Assembly: GCA_016935095.1 (NCBI GenBank)
Contig: JAFGRO010000079.1
Span: 1 to 35,397 of the forward strand
DNA from: Candidatus Woesearchaeota archaeon
GTDB lineage: Archaea > Nanobdellota > Nanobdellia > Woesearchaeales > GW2011-AR15
Direction: 5' to 3'
Length of the DNA stretch: 35,397 nucleotides
Each line of letters opens with the position of its first letter. Within the stretch, counting starts at the first letter, position 1. Below the pieces are notes generated by a model that saw only the letters and a program-made list of their open reading frames with translations, ran no database searches and was not told the DNA's origin. Below are positions 16,421-23,719 of the stretch, piece after piece. A program made the translations under genes and the position numbers.

Positions 16421-17284
16421 ATGCTCTCAACTGGAATTACCACTGGATTAATTGCAATGTTCTGCTGGGGTATTGCAGATTTTATCCAGGCTATTCCCCT
16501 TAAGAAAATAGGCAGCATAAAGACTATTTTAATCAGAAGCTCATTGATTTTTTTATTTACATTTCCATTAGGGATTTTCCTTTATTTTAAAGGGATAATT
16601 GACATATCCTTATCAGGTTTTTTTTTAATAATATTAACTTCACTAATATTTGTTTTTGCGTCATATACCTTAGTCAGGGGATTTGAAATAGGGGAATTAT
16701 CTCTTGTCTCACCTATATCTTCCTCATTTACAATAATAACGGTTTTATTAGCTGTTGTTTTTTTAAAAGAATCGCTCTCTTCATTAAAATTGCTATCAAT
16801 TTTCATAATCATCATAGGAATTATTCTTACTTCAACAGATATCAAAAAAGTAATGCATGTGCATAAAACAAAAGGCATTAAAGAAGCTTTAATTTCAATG
16901 CTTCTTTACGGCATATATTTCTTTATTCTCGGATTTATCTCAAAATCTGTTGATGCATTGAACATGTATTTGTTTACAAGTGTTTTCCAGTCTTTTTTCT
17001 TTATCCTATTCTGCACTTTTAAGAAAGATAAAAAAAGTAAGTTTAGCATAGCAAAAAAACACATCTTCCTGTTAGTATTAAACACTATATTGCTTACAGC
17101 AGCATGGGCGGTTTTTAATTATGGGCTTTCAAAAAGCCTTACCTCAATTGTCACTTCAATCAGCTCATTATATCCTGCTGTAACAGTAATTTTAGCAGTG
17201 ATTTTTTTTAAAGAAAAGCTTGTTTTAAATCAGAAGTTTGGGATTTTGTTGATATTGGTTGGGTTGTTTTTGATAAGTATTTAA
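16421..17284 (+). CDS. EamA/DMT-superfamily transporter
   Basis: The 287-residue hydrophobic protein has ten predicted membrane helices in two related halves of five. The N-terminal helix GITTGLIAMFCWGIADFIQA and the end of each half (residues about 90-135, SPISSSFTIITVLLAVVFLKESLS, and the C-terminal SISSLYPAVTVILAVIFFKEKL) show the EamA pattern 'P....(l/v)...(f)..E.l'. EamA proteins export or import small metabolites such as amino acids or nucleotide sugars; substrate cannot be read from the sequence. The gene stands alone, converging with AMMECR1. Confidence 0.9.
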   Translation: MLSTGITTGLIAMFCWGIADFIQAIPLKKIGSIKTILIRSSLIFLFTFPLGIFLYFKGIIDISLSGFFLIILTSLIFVFASYTLVRGFEIGELSLVSPISSSFTIITVLLAVVFLKESLSSLKLLSIFIIIIGIILTSTDIKKVMHVHKTKGIKEALISMLLYGIYFFILGFISKSVDALNMYLFTSVFQSFFFILFCTFKKDKKSKFSIAKKHIFLLVLNTILLTAAWAVFNYGLSKSLTSIVTSISSLYPAVTVILAVIFFKEKLVLNQKFGILLILVGLFLISI

Positions 17285-17288
17285 AGGA

Positions 17289-17879
17289 TTATTTTTCTCT
17301 CTCTTCAACTTCTCCATTCGGCTTAATTTCACCAAATATCTGTGCCTGGAATTTATAGATTTTAGCTTCTTTAATTTTTTTCCAGTAATTAGAAGGGAGA
17401 CCTGCCTTCTGGCATGTCATCTCAAGAGCTTGCTTTGGTGTCGCATTATATTCCGGAAAAACCTGCGGAAGCAAAAGACCGGAACCAAATCCAGTTCTGA
17501 TAATCAAACCATCCTCTCCAATTTTAATTTTACCTAAATAGTCTTCTGATTTATCTACTTCAATCAGTTGCGGCACTGTGAGAACAGATATCTCAATATC
17601 AATTTCATTTAATTCATTTTCCTGTAAAGGAGGGAATCTCGGGTCCTGGAAAGCAGCAGCCCTTGCCGCCTGCATAATTGCCCTGTTAAGAGGAAAAACA
17701 GGCTCAGGATAGCCAATGCATCCCCTCAAATTTCCATGTTTATGCAATGTTACAAAAACACCCTGATTCTTAGAGAATTTTTTTATTGTCTCTGTTTCAG
17801 GTGATTTATCAGAAAAAGATGTTTTAATAGACTCTCTGGCAAATTTAACTAAAATTTTTCCCTCTTCTGGAGAAAGCAT
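17289..17879 (-). CDS. AMMECR1-domain protein
   Basis: The signature LRGCIGYPEPVFPL is followed by AIMQAARAAAFQDPRFPPLQENEL and IDIEISVLT, all typical of the AMMECR1 family, and by FGSGLLLPQVFPEY. The domain is widespread in archaea and eukaryotes and of uncertain biochemical role; links to radical SAM and MEMO proteins are known from other genomes. The frame is open from 17909, but the ATG at 17879 (MLSPEEGKILVK) lies one base after the rpoL stop and is preferred, giving 196 residues. It is co-transcribed with rpoL. Confidence 0.9.
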   Translation of the reverse strand: MLSPEEGKILVKFARESIKTSFSDKSPETETIKKFSKNQGVFVTLHKHGNLRGCIGYPEPVFPLNRAIMQAARAAAFQDPRFPPLQENELNEIDIEISVLTVPQLIEVDKSEDYLGKIKIGEDGLIIRTGFGSGLLLPQVFPEYNATPKQALEMTCQKAGLPSNYWKKIKEAKIYKFQAQIFGEIKPNGEVEEREK

Positions 17880-17880
17880 T

Positions 17881-18156
17881 TTATTTTTCTTTTTTAACCT
17901 CTTTTTCAAGGTCGTTATTTTTCTTTTTTAATCTTGCAACAGCATCTTTCAATGCTTTTTTGGGTGATTTTTTTGAATCTGTCTCAACAATAAATTTGGG
18001 AATACCAATCAACGGATGGCTTATATTATAAGCAGCAACCTTAACTGACTTATCATTCCATAGCTCTTCTCTCAGTATATTGCAGAAAGTGTGGTCCTCT
18101 CCTTTTAATTCAAACACAAATCTCCTTTTTTTATCCTCAATAACATTAATGTCCAT
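17881..18156 (-). CDS. rpoL: DNA-directed RNA polymerase subunit L (Rpo11)
   Basis: Small alpha-like subunit that dimerises with Rpo3 in the archaeal RNA polymerase assembly platform. The 91-residue protein carries the conserved core GEDHTFCNILREELWND, YNISHPLIGIPKFIVET and a Lys-rich helix at the C-terminus (ALKDAVARLKKKNNDLEKEV). The length is normal for archaeal RpoL. It heads a two-gene unit with AMMECR1, separated from it by one base. Confidence 0.93.
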   Translation of the reverse strand: MDINVIEDKKRRFVFELKGEDHTFCNILREELWNDKSVKVAAYNISHPLIGIPKFIVETDSKKSPKKALKDAVARLKKKNNDLEKEVKKEK

Positions 18157-18180
18157 TTTATGCTGAAGAAAAGAGGAAGT

Positions 18181-18190
18181 ATTTAAATTG
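18181..18190 (-). promoter_or_regulatory. TATA box of rpoL
   Basis: On the minus strand it reads caatttaaat, centred about 29 nt upstream of the rpoL ATG at 18156, giving a near-leaderless transcript. Confidence 0.5.
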
Positions 18191-18321
18191 TTTTCTGTTT
18201 ATAAGAGGACAGCAACTAAAAATCAAAACATAATAAATCCAGTAATATCCAGCAGAAAAATATAAAATATATATAGTTTAAAAAAAATAAAAATCCTGTC
18301 TAATTTTAAAAAGGTGAAAAA

Positions 18322-18762
18322 ATGAAAAAAGAAATGATTTTGTTTGTTATTGCAATTATATCTTTGAGTGTGGTTTTGGGTGGGTGTTTGCCAGGTACTC
18401 AAGTTGAGCCTGTTAAGGAGGAAATAGAAGCTATAAAGGAGAAGGATTGGACAGCACAACATGATTGGATTTGCTGCTGCCCTGCTGAACAGGATTGTAG
18501 TGTAGGCAATGAAAAGTGTGATGTTTACAATGCACAAAAATGCCCTGCTGCTGATCCATATCCCTGTGGAGATGGTGAAAATCCAGGAGCATGCCAAGTA
18601 TGTTGCAAAAATACTATTTCTGGAAATTGTGAGCTTAGACCTGAAGGAAAAGAAAAAAAACAAATTGGTACAACATTTACACGTTGTAAAGGAATATATG
18701 AACCCTGTCCTGGAGGATGTTCAACAAGTGCTAACGCAGGAGTAAAAACAGCTACTGCATAG
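18322..18762 (+). CDS. Cysteine-rich lipoprotein
   Basis: Residues 1-22 are a lipoprotein signal: MKKEMILFVIAIISLSVVLG followed by the lipobox LGGC. The mature 125 residues carry 14 further Cys, including ICCCPAEQDC, PCGDGENPGACQVCC and PCPGGC, so a compact disulfide- or metal-stabilised domain is likely outside the membrane. The ribosome-binding site AAAGGTGA is six bases before the ATG, and a TATA-like stretch lies near 18266-18282. A competing minus-strand frame over the same bases is the antisense shadow. No family was recognised; the CGDG motif is also in the Cys-rich repeats of the protein at the left edge. Confidence 0.82.
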   Translation: MKKEMILFVIAIISLSVVLGGCLPGTQVEPVKEEIEAIKEKDWTAQHDWICCCPAEQDCSVGNEKCDVYNAQKCPAADPYPCGDGENPGACQVCCKNTISGNCELRPEGKEKKQIGTTFTRCKGIYEPCPGGCSTSANAGVKTATA

Positions 18763-18775
18763 GTTTTTCAACAAA

Positions 18776-18787
18776 CTTTTTAAATTC
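18776..18787 (+). promoter_or_regulatory. TATA box of the paralogue pair operon
   Basis: ctttttaaattc is centred about 27 nt upstream of the ATG at 18808, the usual spacing for a leaderless transcript. It separates this operon from the lipoprotein gene just upstream. Confidence 0.55.
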
Positions 18788-18807
18788 TTTCTTTTTCATT
18801 CTATTGA

Positions 18808-19410
18808 ATGAAAAGAAAATCCGAAATCAGGAAAGAGAAAAGGAGAAAAATACTTATTGCAGTCATAAGCGCAATCTTTCTGATTTCAAGCGTAGCTACT
18901 GTTGTGCTTTACAGGGGGGATGATACCCAGGACACGATTATTCTGAATCTTTCTGATAAAGACTATAAATTCACAAGGAATGAAAATTTCTATACAGTTG
19001 AAATTAATAACCAGGATGTTAAAGTATATAATCTGCCGTATGAGCTTAATTACATAAATATCTCTCCGGAGATAATAGATAAAATCAAAAATTCATATCT
19101 GATTTATTTTACATTTGACCCTGAGCAGGAAGACCTGACATATATTGATTTTTTAAGGTTTGATTTAAAGGAAAGTCTTTCTCCATTAAATAAATTTATT
19201 TATGAAGGCACTACCAAAGAATCCAGTATATATAACCTGCCAATCGTAACTTGTGAGAATGCAAGTGCATTCAGCCCTGTTTTAAAGTTTAGTAATTCCA
19301 ATACAACAAAAGTCCATGAAAAAGACAGCTGCATTTTCATTGAATCAAGAGCACTTGGTTTTGTAAAGATAAGGGACAAGATAATTTATAATTTGTATGG
19401 TGTTGTGTAA
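18808..19410 (+). CDS. Membrane-anchored protein, paralogue of the next gene
   Basis: A strongly basic start (MKRKSEIRKEKRRK) precedes one membrane helix (ILIAVISAIFLISSVATVVLY); the rest should be outside the membrane. The C-terminal 60 residues, with NLPIVTCENASAF and KDSCIFIESRALGFVKIRDK, align with DFPVITCEDISNN and TDGCIFVEGPDEDELIRAAD of the next gene: same Cys pair, same strand order. The two genes are therefore tandem paralogues. No named family was recognised. The pair of conserved Cys is a likely disulfide. It heads a three-gene operon ending in a methyltransferase. Confidence 0.82.
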   Translation: MKRKSEIRKEKRRKILIAVISAIFLISSVATVVLYRGDDTQDTIILNLSDKDYKFTRNENFYTVEINNQDVKVYNLPYELNYINISPEIIDKIKNSYLIYFTFDPEQEDLTYIDFLRFDLKESLSPLNKFIYEGTTKESSIYNLPIVTCENASAFSPVLKFSNSNTTKVHEKDSCIFIESRALGFVKIRDKIIYNLYGVV

Positions 19411-19412
19411 AT

Positions 19413-20123
19413 ATGGCAAAAAAAAATAAAGAGAAAACCAGCTCCAAAGATGATTTCTTAATGCTGGCAGCTTTAATATGCATTGTCATGGTTTTTATAG
19501 GCGGATTCCTGGCTATAAAATATTTCAGCAATTTAAAAGAACTTCTTTTTCCTGAAAAGGAAGATAATGAAACAGATGTTATAATCGAAGATACACTTGT
19601 ATATAATGGTTTCACATTTGAAAAGGTAAACGGGATATGGTACACAAACATAGTATTAGGATGGTTAGATAAAAAAATACCTTACAGTGCAGGCTTCTAT
19701 TATCCTCCAAATGAAGTTGAGAATGTTTCATTTGAAAAGAACACGGGAATAATTTTAAAACTAAAGGCAAAGCATACTGTTTATATCAGTGTTGATCCTG
19801 ATCTAGATGCCAAAGCAGTTCTTGCAGGCACTGAAATCTCAAAGATACTTGGCAAGGTGTTTTTCATTGATGTCAAAGCAGGATTAACCAAGCCAAGCAA
19901 TAATCCTGATTTCCCTGTGATTACCTGTGAAGATATTTCCAACAATTCAAAAGTGGTTATTATCCAGAAAGCAAATGAAACCAGGGTAAGGCGCACTACT
20001 GACGGCTGTATCTTTGTAGAAGGACCTGATGAAGATGAATTAATAAGAGCTGCAGACAGGTTAGCTTATAATCTACTGGATATTGACAAAAGGGTTATTA
20101 AGGCTGAAGTTATAAAACAATGA
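19413..20123 (+). CDS. Membrane-anchored protein, paralogue of the preceding gene
   Basis: A Lys-rich start (MAKKNKEKTSSKDD) is followed by a membrane helix (FLMLAALICIVMVFIGGFLAI) and an extracytoplasmic domain of about 190 residues. The domain contains FTFEKVNGIWYTNI, SAGFYYPPNEVENV, VYISVDPDLDAKAVLAGTEIS and the C-terminal Cys pair TCEDISNN ... DGCIFVEG shared with the preceding gene. The alternation of a 'D.D....V..A..EI.K.LG' helix and strands suggests an alpha/beta domain. Start is two bases after the preceding stop; the stop overlaps the methyltransferase start (ATGA, 20120-20123). Function is unknown. Confidence 0.83.
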   Translation: MAKKNKEKTSSKDDFLMLAALICIVMVFIGGFLAIKYFSNLKELLFPEKEDNETDVIIEDTLVYNGFTFEKVNGIWYTNIVLGWLDKKIPYSAGFYYPPNEVENVSFEKNTGIILKLKAKHTVYISVDPDLDAKAVLAGTEISKILGKVFFIDVKAGLTKPSNNPDFPVITCEDISNNSKVVIIQKANETRVRRTTDGCIFVEGPDEDELIRAADRLAYNLLDIDKRVIKAEVIKQ

Positions 20124-20707
20124 CTCATTATTATTCTGAAAAGCAAAATTCTGAGTTAAGATTAAAAAAAATCAGTATGAAACTTAATGGAGCCGTTCTT
20201 GAATTTTATTCAGGAAGCGGTGTCTTTTCAAAAGACAGGCTTGACACCGGAAGCAGGATATTAATTGAAAACTGCATTATTAAAAAAAACTGGAATGTCC
20301 TTGACCTTGGCTGCGGCACTGGCGTGGTTGGAATTGCCATTAAAAAAATTCATCCTTCTGCTGAAGTTATGATGTCTGATATTAATGAAAGGGCAGTCGA
20401 GCTTGCTAAAAAGAATATTAAGCTGCATAAGCTTGATATCATGGTAAAGAAAAGCAATTTATTTGAAAATATCAATGAAAAGTTCAATGCAATTCTGGTT
20501 AATCCGCCGCAGACAGCCGGAAAAGATTTGTGCTTTGAAATGATTGAGCAGAGCTATGAGCATTTAGAAAAAAAAGGATTACTGCAATTAGTTGCAAGGC
20601 ATAAAAAAGGCGGCAGGGCTCTTTCTGAAAAAATGAGAGAAGTTTTCGGCAATGTAAAAGAAATTGCAAAGAAATCAGGGTATAGAATTTATGTTAGTGA
20701 GAAATAA
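20120..20707 (+). CDS. Class I SAM-dependent methyltransferase (MTS/HemK-like)
   Basis: Rossmann methyltransferase with motif I VLDLGCGTGVVGI (residues about 61-72), an acidic residue after strand 2 (MMSDINERAVELAKKN, Asp near 87), and motif IV AILVNPPQTAGKD (NPP at 128-130). The NPP motif is typical of enzymes that methylate planar exocyclic amino groups, such as HemK/PrmC and RsmC-type enzymes. The 195-residue length is a bare catalytic domain, like archaeal HemK homologues. I cannot choose between release-factor, rRNA and tRNA substrates. It is translationally coupled to the membrane protein before it. Confidence 0.85.
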   Translation: MTHYYSEKQNSELRLKKISMKLNGAVLEFYSGSGVFSKDRLDTGSRILIENCIIKKNWNVLDLGCGTGVVGIAIKKIHPSAEVMMSDINERAVELAKKNIKLHKLDIMVKKSNLFENINEKFNAILVNPPQTAGKDLCFEMIEQSYEHLEKKGLLQLVARHKKGGRALSEKMREVFGNVKEIAKKSGYRIYVSEK

Positions 20708-21586
20708 TTAAATGAATCTAGTAGTGTTAAAGAATTTTTTTGCTCCTTTAGGACTGATTGTATATTGATTATAGCCAGAATCATGCTCTACTTGAAATTT
20801 TCCATGGCTAGCAAAAAATTCATACATTCTTTTTGCAGCTCTTGATAAAGAGATAGTACTATCTTCTGAGCTTCCAACCCAGTAAAGAATTCTCCCTTTG
20901 TCAAAAAGTAAAAGAATTGCTCTTCTAACATAACCCTGATGCCGAATAAATGCCTCCATACTAAATTGTACTTGGAAAATAAAACAATTGTAGTGTGAAT
21001 GATGCCTATAGATTCCATTCACAGAAGCAACTAAAAAATCATTATCATAGATAAGAAGATAGGGTTTTCCCTTTTTGGCCAATGTTGCTCCAGGATGGTC
21101 CAATGTTTTAACATCTGGATGATATTGGACACAAAAATTACCATCTTTTACTTCCCATTTCATACCTGTTGAAATCCCAAATTCTTCTTGTATTAGCCTC
21201 ATTATCTTTTCATCTGATTGGCGAATTGATTCAATTAATATTTTAAGCTTATTTTTTATTTTTGATATTGGAAAAAAAACACCGTGATCTCTATCCAATG
21301 GATCTTTTAAATTCTCCTCTTCTTCCAATAAAAGCATATCTTGTTGTAATCCCTTTAACAACTTATACAATTCATTTGCATTCCTTGTTTGTGAACTTTC
21401 TTTAAATATTAAACTCTTTTTCTGTAGAAAATGCAATAATAGATGAAGAAGCTCTTCTTCAACTCCCAGCAAGAAATCCTCACTCTCAGCCCATTGATCA
21501 ATATGATTTCCTAACTTAAGACTATCATTCACTAGTTCTCTAATAAGATCAACAAATCTTTTTCTTTTATCACCAATTAAAAACAT
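20708..21586 (-). CDS. Unrecognised 292-residue protein
   Basis: I do not recognise this protein. The N-terminal 120 residues are helical and very rich in Leu and Glu (EELLHLLLHFLQKK, LLKGLQQDMLLLEEEE), coiled-coil-like. The C-terminal 130 residues form an alpha/beta domain with many aromatics and His (YLLIYDNDFLVASV, YRHHSHYNCFIFQVQF, RAILLLFDKGRILYWVGSS). No membrane segment or signal peptide is visible. It converges on the methyltransferase gene with no gap (stop at 20708-20710). A TATA box (21604-21615) lies about 24 nt upstream of the start, so it is an independent transcript. Confidence 0.75.
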   Translation of the reverse strand: MFLIGDKRKRFVDLIRELVNDSLKLGNHIDQWAESEDFLLGVEEELLHLLLHFLQKKSLIFKESSQTRNANELYKLLKGLQQDMLLLEEEENLKDPLDRDHGVFFPISKIKNKLKILIESIRQSDEKIMRLIQEEFGISTGMKWEVKDGNFCVQYHPDVKTLDHPGATLAKKGKPYLLIYDNDFLVASVNGIYRHHSHYNCFIFQVQFSMEAFIRHQGYVRRAILLLFDKGRILYWVGSSEDSTISLSRAAKRMYEFFASHGKFQVEHDSGYNQYTISPKGAKKFFNTTRFI

Positions 21587-21603
21587 AAATAATTATATTA
21601 TAA

Positions 21604-21615
21604 GTTTATATAAAT
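21604..21615 (-). promoter_or_regulatory. TATA box of the 292-residue protein gene
   Basis: On the minus strand it reads atttatataaac, centred about 24 nt upstream of the ATG at 21586. Confidence 0.5.
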
Positions 21616-21629
21616 AGTTTTCTTTAGAA

Positions 21630-21986
21630 TCAAACCTCAATGCACTTCTCTTCATCACAATATACAAATCTTAAAGCAAGACCTAACTGCAGTAATGCAG
21701 AGATAACTGCCATGTGCTCTTTTCCTGTGCCGGATATAAAATTAACTGCAACCTGTGTATCTGCAATCTGGTTTTCAAGCTGTGATTTAATCCCATTTAC
21801 AATATCATTTATATGCATCCTGTCCGAAATCAAGATAAAACTGGTCTTTTCATCCGCAGTGAATTTTTCCCTGCCGAACTCGTTAGTTATAAGAAATACC
21901 TTTTCCCAGTCTTCTGCTTTAATTAATTTAGAAACATGTGCCCATGATCCTTTTCCAGAAGACAGGCATGCTATTAAAGAAGTCAT
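21630..21986 (-). CDS. Small CARF-like Rossmann-fold protein
   Basis: The 118-residue protein alternates strands and helices: TSLIACLSSGKGSWAHVSKL, EKVFLITNEFGREKF, SFILISDRMHINDI, then AVNFISGTGKEHMAVISALL and LRFVYC. The strand ending in SGTGKEHM and followed by a hydrophobic helix resembles the 'GGTK.M' loop of CARF (CRISPR-associated Rossmann fold) domains, which bind cyclic oligoadenylates or other nucleotides. The N-terminal LSSGKGSW loop faces a similar site. No effector domain is attached and no CRISPR array is in the window. It has its own TATA box (22007-22018). Being CARF-like is an inference from pattern; a generic nucleotide-binding Rossmann protein is the alternative. Confidence 0.7.
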   Translation of the reverse strand: MTSLIACLSSGKGSWAHVSKLIKAEDWEKVFLITNEFGREKFTADEKTSFILISDRMHINDIVNGIKSQLENQIADTQVAVNFISGTGKEHMAVISALLQLGLALRFVYCDEEKCIEV

Positions 21987-22006
21987 AGACGTTTAAAAAT
22001 AAAATA

Positions 22007-22018
22007 GATTTATATAGG
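22007..22018 (-). promoter_or_regulatory. TATA box of the CARF-like gene
   Basis: On the minus strand it reads about cctatataaatc, centred 26-27 nt upstream of the ATG at 21986. It overlaps the last codons of the radical SAM gene, so the small gene has its own start of transcription despite the 23-bp gap. Confidence 0.55.
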
Positions 22019-23674
22019 TTTTTGTTTGAAATATCTGTCCTTAAAATCAATTATTTTTTTGAACTCATTAATTAGTTCATCTACTGCTTTACTTGGCAGA
22101 TTAAAAAAGATTAAATGAGAATATCTCATTAGTTCTAATTTGTTTTTCTTATTAATTTCATACAGTCTGTCTTTTTCGATTATTCTCTCAAATTCAGTTA
22201 ATTTAGTTTTCAATAAACTTAATTCATCAGGAATCTTTTCAGATATTTTTTCTATTGTTTTATTATTGTATTTTTTAAAATAAATCTCCTTAATTAATTC
22301 AATCATTGAAATATTATAATAAGAGAAATAAAGGTCTCTTGCATCAAAGTCAATCCTTGCTTTCATTGCAAAGCACAAATCCAAAAAATCATTATTCCAG
22401 TAATTTATTCCGCCAAGATTAAAGTATTTCAAGTTAATATCAAGTTCATCAGGAGGAACATATTGTCCCTTGTATTTCTCGCTCACATATGTTCCTGGCA
22501 AAGGCCATAAATAATTTGATCTTATTATAACTCTTTTTAGTTTAGAGAATTCTTTGACTTCATTTATCAGTTTGGCTAGTGTTTCATATGTCTCAAAAGG
22601 CGTTAAAATATAGTTTATTACAAATGTAAAATTATTGTTTAATCCATTGATTATTTTCAAAAGAATTTCTTTTTCCTTATCAAGCCTATCCTGGTCTCGT
22701 ATTTCATTGCAGTATGTTCTCTTGATCTTTTTTGAGATAATTCCATCAACAGTTTCCCTGCCAAAAAACAGATTATTGTTAAAAGATGTAAAGTATTTTT
22801 TTAAAATTGCAGTGAGATTGTCATAATCTTCAAGAAAAAAACCAGGGTCTCCGTATAAAACAGTGTTAGGTATATATCCATATCCTTTTTTAATTGAATC
22901 AAAAAAAGCCAATGTTCTTTTTCTATTAGGTTTCCACAAAGGGTTATTGTCATATAGTGTAATCCTCATTATTTTAGAGTTTCCTATTGTCGAGTTGATT
23001 TTAGTCAGATAGTTTTCTATAGGTACATTAATCTTATTTTTCGGGCTGTTGCAGTAGCCGCAGTTATTCTGGCAGAGGTTATTCAAGAGGAGCTCAGTTT
23101 CATAAAAATCATTTATCTGTTTACATAATAAAAAAGGAATTTCCTTGTTACGGAATTTACTTATCCCTTTGCCGGAAAGCTCAAGTTTGCTATTTCTAAA
23201 GTATATCCCTTCTGGGATTTCTTCATCTAAATCAGGAAAAAATTTATTATTTATTTTCTTAAAATCATATTTTGAAATATCCTGTATAAAAATAATAAAA
23301 GAATCTATCGAGCCTGAAATAGCCAGATCTGCAATGTTTTTTTCAATAATTTTTTTTATTGTTTCTTTCTGAACATGCGGTCCCCCTAATATAATCGGCA
23401 GTTCAGAATAATTCTTTCTTATAAAATCAGATAATTTTTTTACATAGGGATATGAAAAAGTCGGTGCGGATACAGCAATTAAAGAATACTTTTCTAATTT
23501 CAGTTTTTTTAAATAATCATCAAATCCAAAACAGGAAATGTTCTTTTCCGGAAGATAATCAATTTCAAAGCCATTTAAATTTTCTTTTATAAAATTTACA
23601 GTAATGGAATCTTTAACAGAAAGAATCTCCATGCCTATTGTCGAAAGGCTGATAAAGCAGATGTTTTTATTCAT
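22010..23674 (-). CDS. Radical SAM protein with B12-binding-type N-terminal domain
   Basis: Residues 60-130 resemble a cobalamin-binding Rossmann domain (SLIAVSAPTFSYPYVKKLSD, then LPIILGGPHVQKET), but the cobalt-ligating DxHxxG motif is not seen. The radical SAM cluster motif CQNNCGYC supplies C201, C205 and C208 for a [4Fe-4S] cluster, preceded by ELLLNNL. The barrel continues through residues 230-420 (MRITLYDNNPLW, FTFVINYILTPFETYETL, PLPGTY). The C-terminal 130 residues are helical and Lys-rich. This architecture is shared by B12-dependent and B12-free radical SAM methylases and other group transfer enzymes; the substrate cannot be inferred. It stands alone, divergent from the site-2 protease gene. 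Confidence 0.88.
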   Translation of the reverse strand: MNKNICFISLSTIGMEILSVKDSITVNFIKENLNGFEIDYLPEKNISCFGFDDYLKKLKLEKYSLIAVSAPTFSYPYVKKLSDFIRKNYSELPIILGGPHVQKETIKKIIEKNIADLAISGSIDSFIIFIQDISKYDFKKINNKFFPDLDEEIPEGIYFRNSKLELSGKGISKFRNKEIPFLLCKQINDFYETELLLNNLCQNNCGYCNSPKNKINVPIENYLTKINSTIGNSKIMRITLYDNNPLWKPNRKRTLAFFDSIKKGYGYIPNTVLYGDPGFFLEDYDNLTAILKKYFTSFNNNLFFGRETVDGIISKKIKRTYCNEIRDQDRLDKEKEILLKIINGLNNNFTFVINYILTPFETYETLAKLINEVKEFSKLKRVIIRSNYLWPLPGTYVSEKYKGQYVPPDELDINLKYFNLGGINYWNNDFLDLCFAMKARIDFDARDLYFSYYNISMIELIKEIYFKKYNNKTIEKISEKIPDELSLLKTKLTEFERIIEKDRLYEINKKNKLELMRYSHLIFFNLPSKAVDELINEFKKIIDFKDRYFKQKPI

Positions 23675-23685
23675 AAATAATCAAT

Positions 23686-23700
23686 AATCTTTTTAAGATT
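23686..23700. promoter_or_regulatory. Palindromic TATA region between divergent radical SAM and M50 genes
   Basis: AATCTT (23686-23691), TTT, AAGATT (23695-23700) is a perfect 6-bp inverted repeat whose centre, ctttttaag, can serve as TATA box on both strands. It is about 20 nt from the radical SAM ATG (23674) and about 27 nt from the M50 ATG (23720). It may be a bidirectional promoter or an operator overlapping two promoters. Confidence 0.4.
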
Positions 23701-23719
23701 AATATTTTTTCTTATTATC

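Noticed and set aside
18223-18663. Minus-strand 146-codon frame opposite the lipoprotein
   Set aside because: The plus-strand frame has a lipobox, GGTGA ribosome site and ordered Cys; the antisense frame is a Phe/Ser-rich shadow.
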